This document shows positions 27,101 through 39,100 of a stretch of 64,000 nt of DNA, one piece after another. The position numbers and the translations under genes are program-made. The notes under the pieces are model-generated. The model ran no database searches, had not been told where the DNA came from, and saw nothing but the letters and a program-made list of their open reading frames with translations. Source of the DNA: Owenia fusiformis (Eukaryota; Annelida; Polychaeta; Sabellida; Oweniidae); the NCBI GenBank assembly GCA_903813345.2, contig CAIIXF020000009.1:13964347-14028346 (forward strand), read 5' to 3'. Positions within the stretch are counted from its first letter, which is position 1, and each line of letters starts with the position of its first letter.

Positions 27101-30100
27101 AGTAGTATAGCATCTTAGTGTCAGTTTTAGCACAAGATTTACTGTTAAAAGACATTTCACTCTCATGGTAAGTCATTTATTGTTTTATTTATTAGTTAAT
27201 GAAAACGCATAATTGATTTTTCTTCGTTAAGGGCTGATGGGGTGATTTTATTTATATATTCATATTATTTTTTTTCTTTCATTCATAAAACATGGTCAAA
27301 TGTTTTATTATTCTACTGCTCTACATATCATGATCTGATATACTTTTTTTGATCTTTCATGAACAATATTCTACAGAGCTGTCATGAAGTGTTGTGCATT
27401 TGATGCAAACATACACTTTGAAAGCAACTTTAAAAACATTATTGAAAATCCTAAAGGAAGTGCAAAATAATGATTTTCAAAGTCAATGACCATCTTGTAC
27501 TCTTACACTGCAACAAACAACATCTTCAAATAAATTATATGAAGCAGGCTCCTGGGTGGTACCAATAGAAGCCACAGCAATTTTATTTGCCAGGGCTTTT
27601 GGAAACACTCCCTCATAACCCCCCCCCCTCATCGCAAATGTGCTGTAGTGGACCTGTTTTATCTAGAAAGCTCATCATATGGCACAAAGGCCATATGGAC
27701 ATCTTGCTCTGCCAGATCAACTAAAATGATGCATAAAAAGAGCAATTACATCTGTCTTATATGTGACTCCATGTAAAGTGTGAAATCTTATGAGTGTATA
27801 AACTAAGAGGATGCAATTAAGAGAAGGCCACATGAGGAGGCTATTTACATGTGTGGAGGCTGGTCTCAGTGTCAGATCTTTTATCCTTACTTATAACCTC
27901 AGAATGATCAACAGACTTCATAGGATTTAAACGTGTATACAAATGGATGAAAATGATTTTGACTTATGTCTATAAATGAAAATGTTTGTTCAAAGCAGTA
28001 TATTATGAACACATTTAGTATAGCAGTAAGTTGTACTTATGAAATATTAAAGTCTTTACCACAACAACAATGTGAATTGAAATGGGAATGTTAAATAGAA
28101 ATAAACCGTCGCTATAGGTAAGTTTTACCTATTCAAATTAATATTAAAAGTTGGAATTATATTGAACATTCATCATATGGGTGTTAATAAGTTCTTTTAT
28201 AGACATTGGAAGAGATATTTAGGCAAGACACATAGGACTGAGAAAATAGATTCGGATAAAAATTCATAAATTGTAAGTTATTTTCTGATCATGATAAGAA
28301 ATACTTGTTTAAAGAATATACTTTTGTGACAATAAGTGACAGTTTGTCTCCAAAATGTGATTTGTCAACTGAACCATTGTTAGTGAAGGCATGTTACATA
28401 TTGAAATATCTAACCATAATGTTTTTATAATGAACTTGGTAGAATGAGAGATGAACCATATGTTGGCCTGGCACTTTCCATCAGCAAATTAGCAATTTAA
28501 GCCATGTTCAAAAAGCCATGTAATACAGATATGAATTCTCTAGTATGATGTCAATATCATTTTTGCCCATAACTGTAATTTTTAAATGTAAAATGTTTCA
28601 TTATGGGATGTGCTACTTTATGTTATACAGGGTACTGTAGATGCTTAGGACTCTATCTAGTCTCTTGATGAAACTCAAAACTCTCTGTTGAGATATTATA
28701 ATGTTGGGTATATATCTTCAGTGTTGAATTCTTTGATCTACTTAACAAATAAAGTTTCTGGACAGGGAAGGCGAAGAAGGCATGGTCTGTTCAAAATTAA
28801 AGAAATAATTAGCCTCTTTTGAAGAGATTTTAGGGTAATTTTCTCAAGGTTTCCATATTTTTCTGGCCCTTTGATAAAGGCTCTACATTGATAACATATT
28901 CTATCTTGAGAAGCTGATGAAGACTAGCCCCATATGGCTTATCTCGTGCTATTATGATTAAAATGTGGACAATATTAGATCCCTCCCTGGTCTGATTCAT
29001 ATTTAGTGTATTAGTGATATCTCAGAATGATAGGCTAGGATTACCAGCATATTTCATCTCTATGTTCCTAATTAACCAGCTAAACAACTGTGGAGGTGGT
29101 CTAACCAGTAATAATTTACCACCTATTATGTTAACCCATGGTTTATATTTATAACTTTATAATGTAAAACTTTCTATATTCCTTCCTGATGAGATCACCA
29201 TGATACACATAGGCCCAAGTTCGGTAGTTGCTAGAATCTGGGCCTATATACTGGATAGGTCTAACTTTAAATTTTGATGGTATGTCAAATGTTTGGCATC
29301 TACTGGCCACATAGTAATGTAAGGTACTGGTATTCAGCAACTGGTAACACATAATGGGTCAAATAGAAACAATGATACTGCAAATGTCTTAAAATGATAT
29401 ATAATATTATATGTAATTTTTCAAAGCTCAAAATTCAAACAATAATTAGCTCTAGCTCAAAATTCAAACAATGATTAACTCTAGCTCAGAATTCAAACAA
29501 TGATTAACTCTAGCTCAGAATTCAAACAATGATTAACTCTAGCTCAGAATTCAAACAATGATTAACTCTAGCTCAGAATTCAAACAATGATTAACTCTAG
29601 CTCAGAATTCAAACAATGATTAACTCTAGCTCAGAATTCAAACAATGATTAACTCTAGCTCAGAATTCAAACAATGATTAACTCTAGCTCAGAATTCAAA
29701 CAATGATTAACTCTAGCTCAGAATTCAAACAATGATTAACTCTAGCCGCAGAATTCAAACAATGATTAACTCTAGCTCAAAATTCAAACAATGATTAGCT
29801 CTGCATTTGAGAATCATGGCCATGCACATTTCACTGTTAACATCTGCTAGTCACGTGACCATTACGCGTAGCAGGCAATATAGAGTATTACAGTACATAT
29901 TTCAACATGTTCAATATGGCAAACATCAGCGATTCTGATTCCCGGGTTCTGGGAAATGGCTATATAAATCGGCGAGAGGGTGTAATTTGACTGAGGACAA
30001 TTTAAGGAGGGGAAATGTGTCCAAGTATACCAGTAAGAGAGCAGATATGGGGACTTTAGACAAGTACTATACTATGACAGAGAATCAACAAAAAACATGA

Positions 30101-33100
30101 GTTCTGGAATGAAGACCCGTCGCCATTGACTGAGGATCCCAACGATCCTCTATCCTACTCAGTTTGAATTTAGACGCAGAAAACATGTTATGAAAACAGG
30201 TTTTCTGCAAAGTTATCAAATTTAGAAAATATGGATCCTGTTTTTGAGTGGCTTAACGAGCATTTAGATACAAGACTTTGCGCAGACTTGCAGTAAATTG
30301 GCCATTGCAAATTGCAAATCAGATCGTCAAATTAATCGCTTCGTTTTTAAACATATGCTTCATATCTTCATCCAAAACTTTAGGATTTGATAGAGATAAG
30401 TTATAACTTGTACAGGAAGAAATGGCAGATCCTACCTTAATTTAGAATTAATTAGTCGTAGTAAATGATTCATTGATAACTATGAAAGTGGGTGTGACCA
30501 GCTTTATTTTGACACCAAATTCAAGATGTTTCAAATCGAAATGGCCTCGCAAGACGAGGTTGAAATATCAGCAATTTGATACTGATATGGTCTATGATAG
30601 ATCAAAATTGCCTGCCTCGCGTCACATGTCACGTGAGCCTATATTTGTTGAAAAATGAAAGAGATAGTGACACTTTTTAATCTTAAGTTATACCAATATT
30701 ACAAACACATATCCTATTTTTTTCATTATATATTGATTCATTTTTTGCAAAACCTTTGCTATTAGATCTTTAATGTAAGGTTCTGGTATTCAGCAACTGA
30801 TAACACAGAATGAGTCAAATAGAAACTATGATACTGCAAATGTCTGCAAATGATATATAATATTATATGAAATTTTTCATATTTCTTTGGTTCCGAATCA
30901 AGACAATGATTGGTTCTGTATCCTAGAATCGGGACAATAATTAGCTGTGTAGAAACAATGGTTATCTCTGTAGCTCAGAATTGAAACAATGGTAATCTCC
31001 ATAGCTCAGAATTCAAACAATGATTAGCTCTAGCTCAAAATTCAAACAATGATTAGCTCTAGCTCAAAATTCAAACAATGATTAGCTCTAGCTCAAAATT
31101 CAAACAATGCCTAGCTCTAGCTCAAAATTCAAACAATGACTAGCTCTAGCTCAACATTCAAACAATGATTAGCTCTAGCTCAAAATTCAAACAATGATTA
31201 GCTCTAGCTCAAAATTCAAACAATGATTAGCTCTGCAGTTGAGAATCATGGCCATGCACATTTCACTGTTAACATCTGCTCCAGAGGCACTCAAGAGCCA
31301 GGAAGATGATGCTTTGTTCTAACACTTACTCCCTTACAATATATTCCAGTTGATTCTTTGCCATTATTAAAGATCTAAACATGTGGCATTTTACTGTATT
31401 TTGTTGTATTTTACAGATCTTTCTGGCGGTATTGTTCTGATGGTTGTAGTATATTGCCATACTTTCTACAGTTCTATAATTATTCTCTGATAACATGTAC
31501 ATTTTCAAAAGGAAGACAGTGTCCAGATACAGCCAGATACAGCAAAAAACTTCAGTTCTGGTATTTGGTATCTCATAAAAAGTCATACCACTTCAATTGC
31601 CATCACTGTAGACAAAGAAAGTTCATCAACCTTTTTTAATTCCAAAGATCTTTTATTGAACAAAATCCTAAAATTAAAATAATGGCTTTGACGTAAATGC
31701 ACTTTTAGGAATCTATAAATTATGATATACAGGATGTATACCATATATCATATACATCTGTTTATATAAAATGACGAGTAGTTGAACAGTTGATTAATAG
31801 TATGGATTATTGCGTGGTGTTTACTCTTGCTCATCAGTCTTGCTTAGATGAGCAATCTGGTTAGAGTGACCTGAACATGCAGAAGAAAGTACATCTCTAT
31901 TTATCAACTGATGAGTCCTACCATCGGATTGCTAGCCCTGGATTGACCCCCCTGAATCATAACAACAGTTTCAAATCAAGATCAGAGTTTTTTTTATCTT
32001 GAATCATCCTCTCTGAAAGACCAGTAACACAGACATGTTTCTAAAGTATATTCTGTCTGACACACATGTTGTAATAGTACATTTTGTTTGCCTCAGATGT
32101 TGTAATAGTACATTTTGTTTGTCACACATGTTGTAATAGTACATTTTGTTTGTCATTCATGTTGTAATAGTATATTTTGTTTGCCTCTTATGTTGTAATA
32201 GTACATTTTGTTCGCCTCAGATGTTGTAATAGTACATTTTGTTTGTCACACATGTTGTAATAGTACATTTTGTTTGTCATTCATGTTGTAATAGTATATT
32301 TTGTTTGCCTCTTATGTTGTAATAGTACATTTTGTTCGCCTCAGATGTTGTAATAGTACATTTTGTTTGTCATACATGTTGTAATAGTACATTTCGTCCA
32401 TCACAAAGCATGCATCTTAGGCCTGTGCAGAATCCTGCAAACAGGCTATAACCCCAGGTGTCTACCTATAGTTCCAGGTCTTCCAGGTGAGGTAGTAACA
32501 TATGCTACCAGTGTATATTATATGAGGTGCCTGTGAAGCTTTGAACACTTCATCCTTTATCAGCTCTAAATGTGGCATATGGGAGGCCAGGATAGCTAAA
32601 TGCATTTAGGATATTAATTACCTTACACTGCAGTATAAATATAGTATTAGTCAGCAATGCTACAAGTTCATTTGGAATGGTTTTAGCGTCATTTCAGTGT
32701 AACATCATCAGATTATACATTTTGGAACATTTCCTAATACTGAGACTTTTGAAATTCTATTTTCAGATAAACAATTCCCAGCCAAGTTGCAACAGAGTCC
32801 CAATAAGAGTAAATTCCCCACAGGTCAAGTGCGTCTCCATATCCAAGGCCCCAGGATCTCACTTGTGGCATACATCCCTCCTAAACTACTAGCCTCCTGG
32901 GACGTCACACAACTACGCAGATTTGGACTCATAGATGACAAGTTCTGTTTTGAAGCAGGGTCTAGATGTGGCAAGTGTATGTATAACATTTACATGAATA
33001 TGATTCTCAATACATGTGTGCATTATATAACTGGTATACAGGTACCTTGAACATTATATATTATTTCTACCAAATTTGAATTGGTTACATATGTGTATGA

Positions 33101-36100
33101 TGTCATCAATACAAAGTTGCTATAGTGCTGGAGTTATGGAGCTATAGCTGAAGAGCTCAGGCATATTTGTTTCATCTCATTAATTCTCACTTCTCTGTTA
33201 CCTTAAACATGTTCATGTGTTTGTTACACTGTACCAAATCACTTCCAAAACCTCTAGTAAATCAATGTTCTTGGATACCCTGCTAGATTCATTATTCCAA
33301 TGAATGAAATTTGGTAGGGGTATAGTGAAGCCCTCTGTCCATCAGTCAGTCCATCTGTCTTGAAGATAACTCAAATACTAGGTACAGATTTTTTCAAGAT
33401 GGTCACAACTTTTAAAATTACAATTCTGATGTGTTTGTAGATGCTGGTGTGTTTGTATTTAAGACAGATCTCCATGTAGAGATTGATGAAGCTTTGCGTG
33501 AAGCCAGTAGGACCAGAGTAACGACATCATCTCGCAGACTGCTCCTCAAGAGAAGTAAGAATGTGAACTGTTGTTCACCTAACCTTTAAGAGCATCCTAT
33601 GCTGACATGCATATTATAGATATAACTGAGTCTCAGAAATGGATGTACTTTCTCCAAAATAAGTTAATTCAAGATAAATGTGGAAGATAATAAATAATCC
33701 AAATGAACACATAATAATCCCAATGGATGTTATAATCACAATGAATAAGTAATAATGAATAAGTAATAATCCAAATGAATCCAATGAAAAAGTAATAATT
33801 AAGCTAGTAGAACTGAGACAACCACGGGGTTACTTTTCCTGTGACACTTTTTCCAGATGTGTTAGTTATTATGGAATTGGCTATTCCATTTAGTCTCGAT
33901 GAAAAGATAATTCCCTTCCATAGCTCAATGACCTTTTTCCATTAATGTTGCTATTGGAAGCTGTTGCCATTATATATCATTGCTGATACATTTTAAATAT
34001 CATATTTAGTTAAAACACCAGTATGCCAGTTCTCATTTAGATTGTCCCAGATAACAGACATTTGTCTCTTTTATTTTATTATTCCATGTCATTTTACTTT
34101 TATCTGAAACTTCATTAAATAAAAAAGTCCTCCTTGATATACAAGAAGATAAAGCAATTCAGTTTTTTTTTTATTAATTTCTTTAAATATTGCATTTTCT
34201 TGTTATCTTCAAAGGCCTTCTATGTCTACATTTTTCAATAAATGAACTTGCTAAATGTAGAATAACATAAGAATTTATGAGGATCAGCCCTTTAAATATA
34301 ACACCAGATCCGCCAACAGTATTTTAAAATTTCTGAAGAGTGTCAAATAAGTTCTAGTGTTGTATTTATAGAAGACAAAAATAAAAATTCTAAAATAACA
34401 CAAAGATTACATAAAAATTCGTTGACATGTTTTGGCTTCGGCTTTAAATGATGACACTTGATTTCATATTTATTAACTTTTTCATGATTATTCATTTGGT
34501 TTCACCTATTTGCATGGTTTAACATCTGAATAGAAATGATAAATGTTTCTTTTATGAGGGCATGTCATATATTTTATGAGAGCATATACCTAATGATAAA
34601 GTGTATACTTGGAAAATTGTAATGATTCTGCCAGTATATTAAATGATAACATCGCCTGAAAGTATACATTAAAAACAATGTACCGGTACATATAAATATT
34701 GTAACAGTTTGTTGAATTTAATAATTTGATCAACTGGCTTTGCAAATGTTTAATCACATCACATAATTTTAATCTTGAATTCACTGTATTCACTTGAGAT
34801 ATATTGAAGCTGAAACTGTATTGAATAAGATAATTGCAAAGGATTATTATCGATATGGAGAACTAAATTCAACAATGTTTTTCTCTTAAACCAATCATTG
34901 AAAACATTCTGTAAAATAACACGGTCCTTTTAGTCTGGATGTTAAGTGCCATATTTTCAGTGAAGGTGGAAATGCTTATTATATGAACTTTTTTTGCATT
35001 TTCTGTTTAAATATGATATCCATATTCAGAAACTGTCAGATGCCTAACGGGCATCCTTGAGGAATTTTTTTGGTGGCCATTTTAAATTTTCACACGTTTT
35101 ATGTATTTCAGCCAGCATATTAGAACAGAAAACTAGCATACACATAAACATATATTGCTGTTTTTTCTATAATAGAGTTTTAATATGATGTATACCAATA
35201 TGTTAGGTTCCAGAAATGTTTCTTGACAAAAATAAAAAAAAATTCAAGATGGCCGCCAACCTTACAATTTATGAAATGTCTCATTCTGTGATAATATCAA
35301 CTTGATTTTAGTGTTTCCTACAAAATTATCAATAAATAATACTAAATACATCTGATTATGATCTCTATCTCACATATAAAATATCTGAAACGAGTAAAAA
35401 GTAACCTACATAATAATAATGATGTTCCACAAGGGTCATTTCTTGGTGCTATATATATCTTGAATTTATGAATTATCTTCTTTTACTAATGTTTCATCAA
35501 GGATTTTCCTCAATAAATCCTCATCAGTTTCTTTCAATTCCTGTTCAGTTACTGTCTTTGTATGTTGGTTATTGCATTCATACCCCTTGCAAACACAGAA
35601 CAATGTACATGATAAAGATGCCTTGGAGCATGAACATCGCCCAGTTCCACGTACATTGCCCTCTGATGCACATGTGCACTTAATGAGCTGGAGAATTCCT
35701 TCAGGGGTACAGGGTGTATCCTTGGGCATTGTTGTTGGGACAAGTGAGCCCGTGCTGTTAATTTCCCAACCATAATCTGTTGGAAGGATAAGTGGGGGGC
35801 CAGGCATATCAGCATTTTTCGATATAGCTACTTGGCAATGAGCTCGCTTCACATGCTGGGAAAATGCTTCTGTTGTTGGTGGGAGGGATTTTAGCTTTGG
35901 TGCATTTGTAATGTGTTTTGCAGCATTTTCTTTGCCCATACAGCATATCTCACATCAGACATTTTGTCTGTGACTTTAGGTGTAATTTCATAACATCTAG
36001 AATGTACGTGTCTTTGATGGGTGTGCCTTCCTTTGGACCATAACATGGCTGATGGCTGGCAAAATCGAAATCTTCTGTATTGCTTTCACTAAGTACATCC

Positions 36101-39100
36101 TGAGACTCCTAACCGAATCAGATGTATACCTTATCTTTGACAGATATAAAGGCAATAGCATAAAGAACAGCACCAGGTCATCTCGAGCTCAATCAGCCAG
36201 TAGAGTGTATAAGTTCAGCTCTGACACACCTCTCCCTGCACAGAATGTTGTTCTGAATGTGACTGAGAACAAGGTCCAGTTGATAAAGTGTGTCATCGAC
36301 CATCTCACTCAAAAAGCTAGTGAAGGATCATTCTCCAACATCCTTGTTATCACAGGTCCTGATCCAACACCTGTACAAATTCACAAAGGCAATATTGACC
36401 AACGTGATGACTTAAGGAACACTCAAGAAGAAGCAGATGTTGTTATCGTACACCAGGTACTGCATGCTGCCAGTAAAGGCCAACAGAATATCAGTGTACT
36501 CAGTGATGATACCGATGTTTTCCTTCTACTTCTTCATCACTGTCTCAAGCACAAGTTAATGGAAAATAACGTCATAATGGTGGGAAGATCATCTGGCCGA
36601 GCAAACATTAACATTAATGCAACCGTGAATGAACACAAATTAAAAATCCCAAACTTGTTACCTGCGCATGGTCTCTCTGGCAGTGATACGACATCTTGCA
36701 TGCATGGAATTGGCAAGCTAACAGTCCTGAAGGTGTTAAATAGATACTCACTCGCTAACTTGGGAGATGTCAATGCAGACATGACTGAAGTTGAGAAAAC
36801 TTCAACAGAATTTGTTTCTAGATGTTATGGAATTACACCTGAAGTCACAGACAAAATGTCTGAGGTGAGATATGCTGTATGGGCAAAGAAAATGCTGCAA
36901 AACACATTACAAATGCACCAAAGATAAAATCCCTCCTACCAACAACAGAAGCATTTTCCCAGCATGTGAGGTGAGCTCATTTCCAAGTAGCTATATGGAA
37001 AAATGCTGATATGCCTGACCCCCCACTTATCCTTCCAACAGATTATGGTTGGGAAATTAACAGCACAGGCTCACTTGTCCCAACAACAATGCCCAAGGAT
37101 ACACCCTGTACCCCTGAAGGAATTCTCCAGCTCATTAAGTGCACATGTGCATCAGTGGGCAATGTATGTGGAACTGGGCGATGTTCGTGCTCCAAGGCAT
37201 CTTTATCATGTACATTGTTCTTTGTTTGCAAGGGGAATGAATGCAATAACCAACATACAAAGACAGTAACTGAACAGGAATTGGAAGAAACTGATGAGGA
37301 TTTATTGAGGGAAATCCTTGATGAAATCTTAGTAAAAGAAGATAATTCATAAATTCAAGATATATATAGCACCAAGAAATGACCCTTGTGGAACATCATT
37401 ATCATTATGTAGATTACTTTTTACTCATTTCAGATATGTTATATGTGAGAAAGAGATCATAATCAGATGTATTTAGTATTATTTATTGATAATTTTGTAG
37501 GAAACACTAATATCAATTTGATATTATCACAGAATGAGACATTTCATAAATTGTAAGGTTGGCGGCCATCTTGAATTTTTTTTTATTTTTGTCAAGAAAC
37601 ATTTCTTGAACCTAACATATTGGTATACATCATATTAAAACTCTATTATAGAAAAAACAGCAATATATGCTTATGTGTATGCTAGTTTTCTGTTCTAATA
37701 TGCTGGCTAAAATACATAAAACGTGTGGAAATTCAAAATGGCCGCCAAAAAAATTCCTCAAGGATGCCCGTTGGGCATCCGACAGTTTCTGAATATGGAT
37801 ATCATGTTTAAATAGAAAATGCAAAAAAAGTTCATATAATAAGCATTTCCACCTCTATTGGCTCTACATCCAGACTATTTATGTAATGTTGATTGATTGA
37901 CAACAATTTAATGCGAAATTTATATAGAAATAGTTTATGTTAACATTTTTTTTTTTTTAGTGCAATTGTTTTTGTCTCTTTCTACCAATTCTTGAGAATG
38001 AAATAAAATGTCTTTCCGAACCTTGTTGGAACACAAAATAGCATATACAACATGTTTTTAGACCTCTCAATATTATAGTTATACAAAGGAATTTTTGGTT
38101 TAAAAAAGTACTCAAAAAATTAAAACAAAATCCCCCAAAATAGATAAAAATTGAGATAAACCTTTTATTTCATTAACAAGATACTTTTTTAAAATCAACC
38201 AAAATTTCCTTTGTACAATTACAATATTGAGAGACCTAAACATGTTGTGTTTATGTCGTTTTGTTCCAATGAGGTTCGGAAAGATGTTTCATTTCACTCT
38301 GGAAACATGATACCAAGAACAAAACAAGTGTTTGATGTGTTTTCTAAAACAATATAGATGAAAGTATATATTTATTTTTCAAATTATATTGTTACCATTC
38401 AAAAGATGACCATTAAATTGACGATGTGTTAAATTTTTAGATTTTTTTTTGACTGGTTTAAGAGAAACGTGTGTTCTCCATATCGATACCACTCCTTTGA
38501 ATTGAAATGCAATATTTAATTTTTGAGATATGTATTTTCAGAGTCCCATGGAAGCCTGAACAGCTTAGCCAAGTTAGTGCTACAACTTCCCGATAATCAG
38601 TCATACTCGCAGCCCCAGCAGAACCCAGCAGACAGGCACAGCCAATCAGAGCGTGCAGATAGCAGACCGACCAGAGATCCCAGAGACAAACGTCTAGTCA
38701 GCATAGAGAACATAGGCCCAGGTCGTGGCCACTCTAATATGGTAACAGATGGCTCTTCACAATCATCTTACAGTTATGAGTTACAAATGGAAGACAGTTT
38801 AGATTCTATATTAGACCAGAAGCGCTTATTCTCAACACCCAAAAGACATTCTTTAGATGAATATTACTTGATGCCTGGTGGTGTTAGTGGGCTGAGTAGT
38901 ATATCAAGTGTGACATCAAGTATCTCAAGTGTGACACCGAGTATCTCCAATGTGCCACATAGTGTCTCAAATGTGACTGATAGGAAGGACTTGCAAATCA
39001 CAGCTCAGTCACGGCCCAGACTCCAACACAGTCAAAGTCTCATACAGTGTTGTCAAAGTTCTAGTGAAATAGTCAACCCATTTGTAGGGAATAATAAAGT

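Larger units (their letters stand above)
25168..32766 (+). other. Intron 3 of the DOK7-like gene (7.6 kb)
   Basis: Donor gtgagt at 25168; acceptor ctattttcag ends at 32766. The part 25168-29310 is AT-rich with no gene or clear repeat. From 29318 it holds two related segments with 29-bp arrays, a TIR-bounded insert between them (29851-30636) and a 31-bp array (32067-32397). The short open frames in it lack codon bias or recognisable homology. Confidence 0.8.
34840..38506. mobile_element. 3.7-kb palindromic (fold-back) element inserted upstream of exon 6
   Basis: Two arms of about 1.06 kb, 34930-36001 and 36817-37878, are reverse complements with high identity, separated by an 815-bp spacer. 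Outside them a further short inverted match (tatcgatatggagaac..., 34848-34895 with 38442-38495) extends the symmetry. The right side is interrupted by about 560 bp that contain a smaller inverted-repeat element (37992-38305). Each arm carries a copy of the 3' half of a transposon-like gene; the spacer holds most of its 5' half. The duplicated half-gene suggests an aberrant inversion-duplication of an autonomous element rather than ordinary TIRs. Confidence 0.75.
33555..38541 (+). other. Intron 5 of the DOK7-like gene (5.0 kb)
   Basis: Donor gtaag at 33555, acceptor tgtattttcag ends at 38541. 33600-34830 is AT-rich with a degenerate taataatccaaatgaa repeat near 33670-33800 and no gene. 34840-38506 is a huge palindrome carrying a decayed transposon-like gene, described separately. 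It stops about 35 bp before the splice acceptor. Confidence 0.8.

Noticed and set aside
35466-35815. Plus-strand and second minus-strand frames opposite the CXC fragment in both palindrome arms
   Set aside because: Mirror images of each other in the inverted arms and overlapping the Cys-rich frame that has family-like structure.
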